Assembly: GCF_009908265.2 (NCBI RefSeq)
Contig: NZ_JAAATX020000006.1
Location: 221,899-285,898 of the forward strand
DNA length: 64,000 nucleotides
Reading direction: 5' to 3'
DNA from: Paragemmobacter amnigenus
Lineage (GTDB): Bacteria; Pseudomonadota; Alphaproteobacteria; Rhodobacterales; Rhodobacteraceae
A model generated the notes under the pieces. That model saw nothing but the letters and a program-made list of their open reading frames with translations, made no database searches and was not told the origin of the DNA. This document shows, in pieces, positions 26,201 to 34,919 of the stretch. The position numbers and the translations under genes are program-made. How positions within the stretch are numbered: the stretch's first letter is position 1; every line of letters starts with the position of its first letter.

Positions 26201-27394
26201 ATGCTCAACCGTTCCACCGCCGCCGCGCGCGCGGCCCGTGTCTATCTGCGCGCCGAGGATTGCCGTGTCGAGGATCTTGCAACCCTCTGCGCGCAAACGG
26301 TTTCCCTGTCGGATTATCCCTTTGCGGCAGATGTGCAGAAAAACATCCCCGTCTACGACTGCCCCGCGCTCCTGCCCGCGCTGGCCGACCCCGACGACCG
26401 CCGCGCGCTGATGGCCGAATGGGCAGAGGCGATGCTGACCGGCCCCGGCGTGGTGGTGCTGAAACGCGCCGAACCCGACCTTGCCATGCTGGACGAGGCG
26501 ACCGCCCTGTTCTTCCGCCTGATCGAGGAGCAAAACCGCGCAGGCACCGGCGGGGGCGACCATTTCGCGAAACCGGGCGCGAATGACCGGCTGTGGAATT
26601 CCTTGGAAAAACATTGCCTTGCGGACCCCGCGAACTTTGCCCGCTATTACGCCAACCCCTTCCTTGCCGCGATATCAGAGGCATGGCTTGGCCCGCATTA
26701 CCAGATCACGGCGCAACTGAACGTGGTCAATCCCGGCGGCGCGGCGCAGTCGCCGCATCGCGACTACCACCTCGGCTTTCAATCCGCGGCGCAGATCGAA
26801 CGCTATCCGCGCCATGTGCAACTGCTGTCCCCCGCCCTGACGCTGCAAGGGGCCATCGCCCATGTGGACGCCACGGTGGAAACCGGCCCGACCCAGCTTC
26901 TTCCCTTTTCCCAAGCCTATGACGCGGGCTACCTCGCCATGAACCGCCCCGATTTCCGCGCCTATTTCGCGGAAAATTATGTGCAGCTTCCGCTGGAAAA
27001 GGGCGACATGCTGTTCTTCTCACCCGCCCTGCTGCACGCCGCAGGCACCAACCGCAGCGCGGATATCCGGCGGATGGTGAACCTGTTTCAGGTGTCGTCC
27101 GCCTATGGCCGCGCGATGGAAACGGTGGACCGTACGCGGATGACCAAGGCGCTCTATCCCGTTCTTCTTGCTGCGAAAAACGACGGCAGCCTCACCCAAA
27201 CCCAGATCGCCAACGCCATCGCCGCCTCTGCCGAAGGCTACAGCTTCCCCACCAACCTCGACCGCGACCCGCCCTTGGGCGGCATGGCCCCCAAGACGCA
27301 GGCGGCTCTGGTGGCCGAGGCGCTGTCGGGCGACTGGGACGCAGACAGGCTGAACGCGGCGCTGGATGATCAGGCGGCGAAAAAGCTGGCCTGA
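26201..27394 (+). CDS. Phytanoyl-CoA dioxygenase (PhyH)-family oxygenase
   Basis: Protein of 397 residues, a non-haem Fe(II)/2-oxoglutarate enzyme. The iron triad is visible: His and Asp in SPHRDYHLGF and the distal His in LLHAAGTNRSADIRRM, whose Arg should bind 2-oxoglutarate. VVNPGGAAQ and ETGPTQLLPFSQAYD are typical PhyH stretches. The substrate is unknown; this family hydroxylates lipids, amino acids or natural-product scaffolds. ATG 26201 has a perfect GGGGAGGATGCC leader. It may be co-transcribed with the preceding aminotransferase and sulfotransferase-like genes (79-base gap) and ends 51 bases from convergent argG. Confidence 0.82.
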   Translation: MLNRSTAAARAARVYLRAEDCRVEDLATLCAQTVSLSDYPFAADVQKNIPVYDCPALLPALADPDDRRALMAEWAEAMLTGPGVVVLKRAEPDLAMLDEATALFFRLIEEQNRAGTGGGDHFAKPGANDRLWNSLEKHCLADPANFARYYANPFLAAISEAWLGPHYQITAQLNVVNPGGAAQSPHRDYHLGFQSAAQIERYPRHVQLLSPALTLQGAIAHVDATVETGPTQLLPFSQAYDAGYLAMNRPDFRAYFAENYVQLPLEKGDMLFFSPALLHAAGTNRSADIRRMVNLFQVSSAYGRAMETVDRTRMTKALYPVLLAAKNDGSLTQTQIANAIAASAEGYSFPTNLDRDPPLGGMAPKTQAALVAEALSGDWDADRLNAALDDQAAKKLA

Positions 27395-27398
27395 AATG

Positions 27399-27422
27399 AA
27401 AAGGGCGGGCCGAAGCCCGCCC
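27399..27422 (-). terminator. argG terminator with UUCG tetraloop
   Basis: On the - strand GGGCGGGC (27422-27415), loop TTCG, GCCCGCCC (27410-27403), then TTTTCATTTC. A perfect 8-bp GC stem, stable tetraloop and T-run right after the argG stop make a canonical intrinsic terminator. The stem may also serve the rightward PhyH gene, but no T-run exists on that side. Confidence 0.85.
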
Positions 27423-27445
27423 GAATTCAAGGGGTTACGGCCCGC

Positions 27446-28669
27446 TCACTTCACCCGCGCGTTCCGCGTGGCGATCAGTTTCAGCCGCAGCGCGTTCAGG
27501 CGGATGAAGCCTTCGGCGTCCTTCTGGTCATAGGCGCCCGCGTCTTCCTCGAAGGTCACGTGCTTTTCGGAATAGAGCGAGTGGTCCGACCACCGCGCCA
27601 CCGTCCGCGCCGACCCCTTGTAGAGCTTCACCCGCACCGTGCCCGTCACATGTTCCTGCGTCTTGTCGATCAGGGCCTGCAGCGCCTCGCGCTCGGGGCT
27701 GAACCAGAAGCCGTTATAGATCAGCTCGGCATAGCGCGGCATGATCGAATCCTTCAGGTGACCGGCACCCGAATCCAGCGTGATCTGCTCGATCCCGCGA
27801 TGCGCCTCGAGCAGGATCGTCCCGCCGGGAGTTTCATACAGGCCGCGCGACTTCATCCCGACAAAGCGGTTTTCGACAAGGTCCAGCAGGCCAACGCCAT
27901 GCCGCCCGCCCATCTCGTTCAACCGCGTCAGGATGGTGGCGGGCGAAAGCCGCTCGCCATTGATCGCCACGGCATCGCCGCGCTCGAAGGAAATCTCGAC
28001 GAATTCGGCCTGATCGGGGGCCTTTTCCACCGGCACCACGCGCTGGTACACGAATTCCGGTGCTTCCTCGGCGGGGTTCTCCAGCACCTTCCCCTCGGAC
28101 GAGGTGTGCAGCAGGTTCGCGTCGACCGAGAAGGGCGCCTCGCCCCGCTTGTCCTTGGCAATCGGAATCTGGTTGGTTTCCGCGAATTCCAGAAGCTTCG
28201 TGCGGCTGGTCAGATCCCACAGCCGCCACGGCGCGATGACCTTGATCGCGGGGTCCAGCGCCGCCACGCCCAGTTCGAACCGCACCTGATCGTTGCCCTT
28301 GCCGGTCGCGCCATGCGCCACGGCATCGGCCCCGGTTTCCTGCGCGATCCGCACCAGTTCCTTGGAAATCAGCGGCCGCGCGATGGAGGTGCCCAGCAGA
28401 TACAGCCCCTCATACAGCGCGTTGGCGCGGAACATAGGGAAGACGAAGTCGCGCACGAATTCCTCGCGCAGGTCGACGATGTGGATGTTCTCGGGCTTGA
28501 TCCCCAGAAGGATGGCCTTCTGCCGCGCCGGTTCCAGCTCCTCGCCCTGACCCAGATCGGCGGTGAAGGTGACCACCTCGCAGCCGTATTCGGTCTGCAA
28601 CCATTTCAGGATGATCGAGGTATCCAGCCCGCCCGAATAGGCAAGGACGACTTTCTTCGGCTTCAGCAT
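27446..28669 (-). CDS. argG: Argininosuccinate synthase
   Basis: Protein of 407 residues that joins citrulline and aspartate using ATP in arginine synthesis. The PP-loop is [32 protein letters not shown] and [19 protein letters not shown] are invariant blocks of ArgG, and length equals the usual 400-410. ATG 28669 is preferred to an in-frame upstream start because [14 protein letters not shown] is the conserved N-terminus. It is a single-gene unit with its own terminator. Confidence 0.97.
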   Translation of the reverse strand: MLKPKKVVLAYSGGLDTSIILKWLQTEYGCEVVTFTADLGQGEELEPARQKAILLGIKPENIHIVDLREEFVRDFVFPMFRANALYEGLYLLGTSIARPLISKELVRIAQETGADAVAHGATGKGNDQVRFELGVAALDPAIKVIAPWRLWDLTSRTKLLEFAETNQIPIAKDKRGEAPFSVDANLLHTSSEGKVLENPAEEAPEFVYQRVVPVEKAPDQAEFVEISFERGDAVAINGERLSPATILTRLNEMGGRHGVGLLDLVENRFVGMKSRGLYETPGGTILLEAHRGIEQITLDSGAGHLKDSIMPRYAELIYNGFWFSPEREALQALIDKTQEHVTGTVRVKLYKGSARTVARWSDHSLYSEKHVTFEEDAGAYDQKDAEGFIRLNALRLKLIATRNARVK

Positions 28670-28750
28670 CGCAGCCTCTTTTCCCAAGGAATTATTGGCG
28701 CGCGGTGTATCGGGTCTTGTCCGGTCGGGCAAGGGCGACGGGCCAAAGGA

Positions 28751-28777
28751 AAAGGGGCGGCACATGGCCGCCCCTTT
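28751..28777 (-). terminator. Terminator of the glycine-rich protein gene
   Basis: An 11-bp perfect stem (AAAGGGGCGGC at 28751-28761 with GCCGCCCCTTT at 28767-28777) around a 5-base loop. On the - strand it is followed by TCCTTTGG, giving CCCCTTTTCCTTT. It sits 20 bases after the stop of the gene at 28797. Confidence 0.75.
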
Positions 28778-28796
28778 GATGGCATTCAGGCGGGGA

Positions 28797-29792
28797 TCAG
28801 GACCCCACGGCCTCGGCGATGGCTTCCAGATCGCCTTCGAAACGGGCGCGCAACTGGTCCAGCAGCGCCTGCTCCTCGGGCGTCATCTCGTCCGTCGCGT
28901 CGGGGTTCTTGTTCCACAGGGCAAGGACGGCCTTTTCGGCGTCGGTGACGGCATTTGCCGCCTCGATATCATCGGCGCTCGGAGCGTCGCCCTCGGGCAT
29001 TCCGGCAAGAAGGTCCTCGATATCGGGGTCCTCGACGAAAGCCTCGGGGCGTTCACCGACCTGCAGATCCGCGATTTCCGGCGGGATTTCGGTGCTGCCG
29101 ACTGTCAGGCCCGCGTCGGTCAAAGCCGTGAGATAGGCTTCATTCTCGGCCTCCCACGCGCTGAGCCGGTCGTCATAGGTCGCGCCAAGCGCCTTGGCCT
29201 CTAGGTAGGCGTCGATCTCCTGCTGGTAATCCTCGCCCAGAAGCAGCGTTGCCTCGCCTGCGAATTCCTCGAACAGGGCGGCACGGTCCAGCACCTCTTG
29301 CGCGTCCAGATCGCCCAGTTCCGAATCCGCGGCAACCAGCGCGGCGACGGCGCCGACCGGACCGTTGGTGTTGCCGTTGCGGATATGGGCCAGCACGGCG
29401 TTGATATTGGCATTCATCGCGCCGTTCATGTTGCCAAGTTCGTTGGCGGCAAAGGTGATCTCGCCCTCTTCGGTCGCGGTCACGGCTGCCTTGGGCTTGG
29501 CGCTTTCGGGCTTGGCCTTCGCAACCGACTGCGCGGCGGGCTTGCCGCCGCCATTGCCGTTGCCGCCACCGGCCGAGGATTTCTCGGCCTTGTTGCCGCC
29601 ACCGTTGCCGCCACCGCCATTGCCGCCGCCGTTACCACCGCCGCCGCCATTGCCGCCGCCGTTCCCCCCGCCATTGCCATTGCCGGCATAGGCCGCGCCA
29701 TCGCCGCCAGCAGGAAAGACCACCGAAGCGAGCGGGCTGAGCATCAGGGTCGTAATACCAAGCACAGTCACGATCTTCTTGGGATGGAACAT
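28797..29792 (-). CDS. Secreted protein with Gly/Asn-rich repeat, unknown function
   Basis: Protein of 331 residues, not recognised. A signal peptide ([20 protein letters not shown]..., cleavage near AYA-GN) is followed by about 45 residues of GNGGG-type repeats (residues about 37-85). Then comes a Lys/Ala/Pro/Ser linker, and from about residue 110 an acidic, mostly helical region with few aromatic residues. No cysteines are seen. The N-terminal repeat looks like a flexible spacer. The helical part resembles segments found downstream of Gly/Asn repeats in other Rhodobacterales exported proteins, but no function is known. The strong GGAGAGGACC before ATG 29792 and a good terminator support expression. 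Confidence 0.7.
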   Translation of the reverse strand: MFHPKKIVTVLGITTLMLSPLASVVFPAGGDGAAYAGNGNGGGNGGGNGGGGGNGGGNGGGGNGGGNKAEKSSAGGGNGNGGGKPAAQSVAKAKPESAKPKAAVTATEEGEITFAANELGNMNGAMNANINAVLAHIRNGNTNGPVGAVAALVAADSELGDLDAQEVLDRAALFEEFAGEATLLLGEDYQQEIDAYLEAKALGATYDDRLSAWEAENEAYLTALTDAGLTVGSTEIPPEIADLQVGERPEAFVEDPDIEDLLAGMPEGDAPSADDIEAANAVTDAEKAVLALWNKNPDATDEMTPEEQALLDQLRARFEGDLEAIAEAVGS

Positions 29793-29918
29793 GGTCCTCT
29801 CCTCGCCTAGTGTCAGATGTGCAGACCGCGTGTTTCCACAGGGTCAATGTGGCGACATTAAGGAAGTTGAATAAGCGGACCGCAACCACGACGATAATTT
29901 TCAGGGGATTCCCGCCGA

Positions 29919-31166
29919 ATGAGCGAATTCGCCACCGCAGCCCGCGCCGCGGAACACGCGCTGAGGGAGCTTTTCCCCGAGACCCCGCTGCAACGCAACG
30001 AACACCTCTCGCAACGCTATGACGCCGACATCTGGCTGAAACGCGAGGATCTGACACCCGTCCGCAGCTACAAGATCCGCGGAGCCTTCACCGCCATGGG
30101 CAAGGTGCTGCAGCGCACGCCCGACCGGCGCCGATTCGTCTGTGCCAGCGCGGGCAACCATGCGCAGGGCGTGGCCTTTGCCTGCCGCCATTTCGGGGTG
30201 GAGGGGACAGTCTTCATGCCCGTAACCACGCCGCAGCAGAAGATCGACAAGACCCGCGCCTTCGGGGGCGACACCATCCGCGTCGTCCTGACGGGCGACT
30301 ATTTCGACCAGACGCTGGCCGCGGCGCAGGCCTTTTGCGCCGAGCAGCAGGCGCATTTCCTGTCGCCCTTCGATGACGAGGATGTCATCCTCGGTCAGGC
30401 CTCGGTGGGGGTGGAGATCCTTGACCAGCTCGGCACGGCCCCCGATCTGGTAATCCTGCCGGTGGGCGGGGGCGGGCTGTCCTCGGGCGTGACCGCCTAT
30501 CTGCGCGAATGTGCCCCAGCGACCGATTTCCGCTTTGTCGAACCGCTGGGGGGCGCGTCGCTGATGGCAGCGCTGAAGGCCGGAGAGCCGTCGAAACTCG
30601 CGCGGGTGAACAGCTTTGTCGACGGGGCGGCGGTGGCGCGTCTGGGCGACCGGACCTTTGCACGGCTGAACTGGGTCGATGCGTCCAACGTGCTGCTGGC
30701 GCCCGAAGACCGCATCTGCGTCACCATGCTCGAGATGCTGAACGTCGAGGGGATTGTTCTGGAACCCGCCGGTGCGCTGTCGGTGGATGTGCTGCCGGAA
30801 CTGGCCGCGGAAATCCGCGGCAAGACCGTGGTCTGCGTCACCTCGGGCGGGAATTTCGACTTCGAGCGGTTGCCGGAGGTGAAGGAACGCGCCCAGCGCT
30901 ATTCCGGCGTGAAGAAGTATTTCATCCTGCGGATGCCCCAGCGCCCCGGTGCCCTGCGGGAATTCCTTGGCATGCTGGGCCCCGATGACGACATCGCGCG
31001 GTTCGAATACCTGAAGAAATCCGCCCGCAACTTCGGGTCGGTCCTGATCGGGATCGAAACCCGCCGGTCGGACAATTTCCGCGAGCTGTTCGGCAAGCTG
31101 GACGCGGCGGCCTTCACCTATCGCGACATCACCAATGACGAGATTCTGGCCGAATTCCTGATCTGA
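29919..31166 (+). CDS. ilvA: Threonine ammonia-lyase, biosynthetic type
   Basis: Protein of 415 residues that deaminates threonine to 2-oxobutanoate, the first step towards isoleucine. PVRSYKIRGAF contains the PLP lysine, CASAGNHAQGVA and LPVGGGGLSSGV are the substrate and phosphate loops. The C-terminal 85 residues (KYFILRMPQRPGALREFL) form one ACT-like regulatory domain, as in the short IlvA class, so isoleucine feedback is likely. It follows 126 bases of non-coding DNA after the divergent glycine-rich gene. Confidence 0.94.
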   Translation: MSEFATAARAAEHALRELFPETPLQRNEHLSQRYDADIWLKREDLTPVRSYKIRGAFTAMGKVLQRTPDRRRFVCASAGNHAQGVAFACRHFGVEGTVFMPVTTPQQKIDKTRAFGGDTIRVVLTGDYFDQTLAAAQAFCAEQQAHFLSPFDDEDVILGQASVGVEILDQLGTAPDLVILPVGGGGLSSGVTAYLRECAPATDFRFVEPLGGASLMAALKAGEPSKLARVNSFVDGAAVARLGDRTFARLNWVDASNVLLAPEDRICVTMLEMLNVEGIVLEPAGALSVDVLPELAAEIRGKTVVCVTSGGNFDFERLPEVKERAQRYSGVKKYFILRMPQRPGALREFLGMLGPDDDIARFEYLKKSARNFGSVLIGIETRRSDNFRELFGKLDAAAFTYRDITNDEILAEFLI

Positions 31167-31172
31167 CGCGGG

Positions 31173-31478
31173 TCAGGCCGGAACGAAGCCTTCCAGCGCA
31201 GCGCGCGTTTCGGCATAGAGCCGAGCCAGCGCCTGCGCGTCATAGCCTTCGCCGCGCTCGCCCTTGCGGCACATCTCGGCCAGATCGTCGAAGCCGAGGT
31301 TGAGCGCCACGCCCTTCAGGAAATGCAGCTCTGCCCGTGGCGGGACGGCCGCGCCTGCGCCGGACAGCCGCGCGATCACCTCGTCGCTTTCGGCCAGAAA
31401 CAGCGCCACGACCTCTTCATAGCCATCCTCGCCGATCTCCGCGCGCAGCGACAGCAGACGGTCCTCGTTCAACAGCAT
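31173..31478 (-). CDS. Hpt-domain phosphotransfer protein
   Basis: Protein of 101 residues that is a stand-alone histidine phosphotransfer module: ELHFLKGVALNLGF contains the phosphorylatable His52 in the H-x-L-K-G-x-A-x-x-x-G pattern. The helical up-down arrangement and length are normal for Hpt proteins such as HptB. It diverges from the response-regulator-phosphatase gene, the two starts being 161 bases apart, so it probably passes phosphate to that protein's receiver. Its stop lies 6 bases from the end of ilvA. No hybrid histidine kinase is in the window. Confidence 0.85.
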   Translation of the reverse strand: MLLNEDRLLSLRAEIGEDGYEEVVALFLAESDEVIARLSGAGAAVPPRAELHFLKGVALNLGFDDLAEMCRKGERGEGYDAQALARLYAETRAALEGFVPA

Positions 31479-31639
31479 GGTCCACACCCCTGATTGCCCC
31501 GACGGGACGATGCGGCCGGGGCGGTGAAGCAGGCGTAAAGACCGCAGGGCGTTTTCCGCACAATGCGATCTTTCGGCGGGCCTTTTCGGTCTGTTTACCC
31601 CCTGCGGGCAGGATGGGCCGGACAGGAAGGGAGTCCGCC

Positions 31640-32824
31640 ATGCTTGCCACACAGCCGCGCCGCGTTCTGGTGACCGATGACAGCGCGGCACAGCGCCGGA
31701 TGCTGGCACTGCACCTGACCCGCTGGGGCTATCAGGTGAGCGAGGCCGCAACCGGACAGCAGGCGATCGCGCTGGCCCGCAGCACGGACTTCGACATCAT
31801 CCTGTCGGACTGGATGATGCCCGGCATGACCGGTCCCGAATTCTGCCGCGCCTACCGCGCCCTGCCGCGCGACGGTTACGGCTATTTCGTCCTGCTCTCC
31901 GCCCGCAGCGAAAAGACCGAGATTGCGGATGGTCTGGACAGCGGGGCGGATGATTTCCTGACCAAACCCGTCGATTCGACCGAATTGCTGGCCCGCCTGC
32001 ACGCGGGCGAGCGCATCCTGCAGATGCAGGCCGAACTGCGCCGCCGCCACCGCGATCTGGAACGGCTTTACGCCGAGGTGCAGCGCGATCTGGCCGAGGC
32101 GCATGAACTGCAGGCCTCGCTCTTGCCCGATCCGGTGCAGCGCTTCGGCCCGGTCGAGGCGCTGTTCCATGTCCGCACCTCGGGGCATCTGGGGGGCGAC
32201 ATGGTGGGGTGGTTCCCGCTGGGGCCTGACCGGATCGCGGTCTATGCGGTGGATGTGGCGGGGCACGGGGTGGCGGCGGCGCTGATGGCCGCGCGGCTGG
32301 CGGCGCTTTTGTCCCACAGCGGTCGCGACCAGAACGTCGCCTTCCGCGACGGGCATCCCCTTTCTCCGGCCGAGGTGGTGTCGCGGCTGAACCGGCTGCT
32401 CTGCGCCGAGGTGCGGGGGGACCAGTATGTCACGATGGTCTATGCCGACCTGTCGCTGGCGGACGGGACGCTGCGGATGGTGCAGGCGGGGCATCCCCAC
32501 CCGCTCCTGCTGCGCCGCGCGGGGCGCGACCGCCGGCTGGGACGGGGCGGCTTTCCCGTGGGGCTGGTGCCGCAGGCGGACTATGCCGAAACCCGCATCC
32601 ACCTGCGCCCGGGCGACCGGCTGGTGATTCCGTCGGACGGGATCACCGAATGTCCGGGGCCGCGCGGTGACCTTGGCGATGCGGGCCTGCTGCGGCTGAT
32701 GCGCGGACTGGCGGACAGGACCGGCCCCGCGCTGCGCGACGGCGTGATCGCCTCCCTGACCGGCCATGCGGGGACGACCGACTTTCCCGACGACGTGTCC
32801 TTCGTGATCCTAGACCGGACCTAG
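31640..32824 (+). CDS. Response regulator with PP2C/SpoIIE-type phosphatase output
   Basis: Protein of 394 residues. The receiver (1-125) has the acidic pocket VTDDSA, Asp57 in ILSDWMMPGM and Lys109 in FLTKPV. A coiled-coil (LQMQAELRRRHRDLERLYAEVQRDLAEAHELQASLLP, 130-170) joins it to a PP2C phosphatase domain with GGDMVGW, VDVAGHGVAAALMA and IPSDGITE metal ligands. Such RsbU/HsbR-like proteins dephosphorylate an anti-sigma-factor antagonist when the receiver is phosphorylated. The divergent Hpt gene suggests an HptB-HsbR type pathway. No STAS-domain partner gene is present here. Start at ATG 31640 after AGGAAGGGAG. Confidence 0.9.
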   Translation: MLATQPRRVLVTDDSAAQRRMLALHLTRWGYQVSEAATGQQAIALARSTDFDIILSDWMMPGMTGPEFCRAYRALPRDGYGYFVLLSARSEKTEIADGLDSGADDFLTKPVDSTELLARLHAGERILQMQAELRRRHRDLERLYAEVQRDLAEAHELQASLLPDPVQRFGPVEALFHVRTSGHLGGDMVGWFPLGPDRIAVYAVDVAGHGVAAALMAARLAALLSHSGRDQNVAFRDGHPLSPAEVVSRLNRLLCAEVRGDQYVTMVYADLSLADGTLRMVQAGHPHPLLLRRAGRDRRLGRGGFPVGLVPQADYAETRIHLRPGDRLVIPSDGITECPGPRGDLGDAGLLRLMRGLADRTGPALRDGVIASLTGHAGTTDFPDDVSFVILDRT

Positions 32825-33264
32825 CGACGGCCGAGGAGGCGGGCCAGCATCGCGCGGTCGCCCGCATTGCCCAGAAGCTCCAGCCCCGCCACGGCGGGCA
32901 TCCAGACCGCGCTGTGGCCTGCCTCGGTCGGGGGTCCGTGCCGCCGCACGGGCCGCGCCAGATAGATGGTGCAGAGCTTTTCGGCCCAGAGGTCGTATTC
33001 CGGCATGTAGGTGAACCGCCGGAACGCCCCCAGCCGCCGCTGCACCGCGATTCGCCATCCCGTCTCTTCGAACACCTCGCGGTGGAGCGCGGCGACGGGA
33101 TGCTCACCCGCGTCGATACCGCCGCCGGGAAGCTGGTATTCCGGTACCGGCGCGGCCTGATGCGTGGCCAGAAGTTCGTCCCCGTCCAGGAGGATCGCAT
33201 AGACCCCCGGCCTCCGCCTGTAGCGTTGACCTTGCTTCACTTGTTCCCCATATCGGCGGATCAT
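32821..33264 (-). CDS. Nudix hydrolase
   Basis: Protein of 147 residues with an intact Nudix box, GGIDAGEHPVAALHREVFEE followed by TGW, whose REVFEE residues bind Mg2+. Substrate is unknown; the family hydrolyses nucleoside diphosphates linked to other groups. Its stop codon and that of the convergent phosphatase gene share the palindrome CTAG (32821-32824). ATG 33264 (MIRRYGEQVKQ) is chosen; a start at 33342 would overlap the hslO leader. It diverges from hslO. Confidence 0.85.
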   Translation of the reverse strand: MIRRYGEQVKQGQRYRRRPGVYAILLDGDELLATHQAAPVPEYQLPGGGIDAGEHPVAALHREVFEETGWRIAVQRRLGAFRRFTYMPEYDLWAEKLCTIYLARPVRRHGPPTEAGHSAVWMPAVAGLELLGNAGDRAMLARLLGRR

Positions 33265-33334
33265 CTGTTTGGCCCCGTGGTTGCCCGTGCCATATTGGCG
33301 CGGTATTCGGGACCGGCACAATCGGGAAACCCCT

Positions 33335-34330
33335 ATGACCATCGGCTCTCAACTCGCCTGGGACGATACCGTCCTGCCGTTCCAGCTTGACCGTTCCGAC
33401 ATCCGGGGGCGCGTCGCGCGTCTGGATGGCCTGCTGGACCAGGTTCTGAAACAGCACGACTATCCCCCGCAGATCGAGGCGCTGGTCGCCGAGGCCGCCC
33501 TGCTGACCGCGCTGATCGGCCAGACGATCAAGCTGCGCTGGAAGCTGTCGCTGCAGGTGCGCGGCAAGGGTCCGGCGCGCCTGATCGCGACCGACTATTA
33601 CGGCCCGACCGAGGACGGGCAAAGCGCCCGCATCCGCGCCTATGCCAGCTTCGACCGCGACCGGCTCGACCCCGCCGCCCCCCCGTTCAGCCAGATCGGC
33701 GAGGGTTATCTGGCCGTGCTGATCGACCAGGGCGAGGGGACGGTGCCCTATTCCGGCATCACCCCCATCGCGGGCGGGTCGCTGTCGGCCTGTGCGGAAA
33801 CCTATTTCGCGCAGTCCGAACAGCTGCCCACCCGCTTTGCCGTGACCTTCGGCAAGAGCCAGCACCCCGGCGAGGCGCCGCACTGGCGCGCGGGCGGCGT
33901 GATGCTGCAGCACATGCCCAAGGCCTCGCCCTTCGTGGCGGGGGGCGAGGGGACGGGCGAAGGCGGGCTTCTGACCCATGCCGATATCCTGACCGGCGAC
34001 GAGAGCGAGAACTGGAACCGCGCCAACCTCCTGCTGGACACGGTCGAGGAGATGGAGCTGATCGGCCCGTCGGTGCAGCCCACCGACCTGCTGGTGCGCC
34101 TCTTCCACGAGGAAGAGCCGCGCGTCTTCGACGCCCAGCCGGTACGCTTCGGCTGCTCCTGCTCGGTCGAGAAGGTGCGGAATTCGCTGTCGATCTATTC
34201 GGCCAAGGACATCGCCCACATGACGACGCCCGAAGGCATCGTCACCGCCGACTGCCAGTTCTGCGGCGCGCATTACGAGCTGGACCCGAAAACAGTCGGG
34301 TTCGAGGCGGAAAAGGCCCCGGATGCATGA
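33335..34330 (+). CDS. hslO: Redox-regulated Hsp33 chaperonin
   Basis: Protein of 331 residues, a holdase activated by oxidation. The zinc-binding redox switch is CSC (Cys274, Cys276) and CQFC (Cys307, Cys310) in the C-terminal region. GKGPARLIATDYYG and YFAQSEQLPTRFAV are core Hsp33 motifs. Oxidative unfolding exposes client-binding surface. The start at ATG 33335 gives MTIGSQLAWDD; an upstream in-frame extension lacks support. It overlaps the next Nudix gene by eight bases. Confidence 0.94.
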   Translation: MTIGSQLAWDDTVLPFQLDRSDIRGRVARLDGLLDQVLKQHDYPPQIEALVAEAALLTALIGQTIKLRWKLSLQVRGKGPARLIATDYYGPTEDGQSARIRAYASFDRDRLDPAAPPFSQIGEGYLAVLIDQGEGTVPYSGITPIAGGSLSACAETYFAQSEQLPTRFAVTFGKSQHPGEAPHWRAGGVMLQHMPKASPFVAGGEGTGEGGLLTHADILTGDESENWNRANLLLDTVEEMELIGPSVQPTDLLVRLFHEEEPRVFDAQPVRFGCSCSVEKVRNSLSIYSAKDIAHMTTPEGIVTADCQFCGAHYELDPKTVGFEAEKAPDA

Positions 34331-34919
34331 GGCCGAGGAAAGGCTGCGCAAGGCATTGAACCGCCCTGCGCGGCCTTCGTCGGATTTCGACCTGAACCCC
34401 GCCATCACCCTGCCGCCTGGCCGCACGCTGCGGCCTGCGGCGGTGCTGGTGCCGGTCTGGCTGCGTCCCGACGGGGCGCGGCTGATCCTGACCAAGCGGT
34501 CCTCGCATCTGAAACACCATCCCGGGCAGATCGCCTTTCCGGGCGGCAAGGTGGACGCGGGCGATGACGGCGTGATCGGCGCCGCCCTGCGCGAAACCCG
34601 CGAGGAGATCGGCCTTCCCCCCGCTCTGGTGGAAATCGCCGGAACCCTGCCCCCGCACGAGACGGTGACGGGGTTCACCGTCACCCCCGTTCTGGGCTTC
34701 CTGCGCGACAGCTTCACCCCCGTCCCCGAGGCGGGCGAGGTGGACGAGGTCTTTACCGTGCCCCTGCCGCATGTCCTGACGCCGTCCCATTACGGAATCG
34801 AGAGACGCCTGTGGCGGGGCGAGTGGCGGCGCTATTATGCGGTGCCCTATGGCCCCTATTACATCTGGGGTGCCACCGCCCGCATCCTGCGCGGTCTGGC
34901 CGACAGGGTGACGGCATGA
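34323..34919 (+). CDS. CoA pyrophosphatase-like Nudix hydrolase (NudL/Nudt7 type)
   Basis: Protein of 198 residues. KRSSHLKHHPGQIAFPGGK is the CoA-specific UPF0035 motif that precedes the Nudix box GGKVDAGDDGVIGAALRETR EEIGL. Enzymes of this type split CoA or acyl-CoA to 3',5'-ADP and (acyl-)phosphopantetheine. Here it lies between hslO and the CCA-adding enzyme, overlapping both genes, so it is part of a coupled three-gene unit. Confidence 0.88.
   Translation: MHEAEERLRKALNRPARPSSDFDLNPAITLPPGRTLRPAAVLVPVWLRPDGARLILTKRSSHLKHHPGQIAFPGGKVDAGDDGVIGAALRETREEIGLPPALVEIAGTLPPHETVTGFTVTPVLGFLRDSFTPVPEAGEVDEVFTVPLPHVLTPSHYGIERRLWRGEWRRYYAVPYGPYYIWGATARILRGLADRVTA

Noticed and set aside
27403..27422. 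Bidirectional terminator for the PhyH gene and argG
   Set aside because: Only the - strand has a T-run, so it is assigned to argG alone; use by the + strand gene remains unproven.
29570..29700. CRISPR-like or minisatellite array
   Set aside because: The repetition is the coding sequence for glycine/asparagine repeats (GGC/AAT-type codons) in frame with a secreted protein; no spacers.
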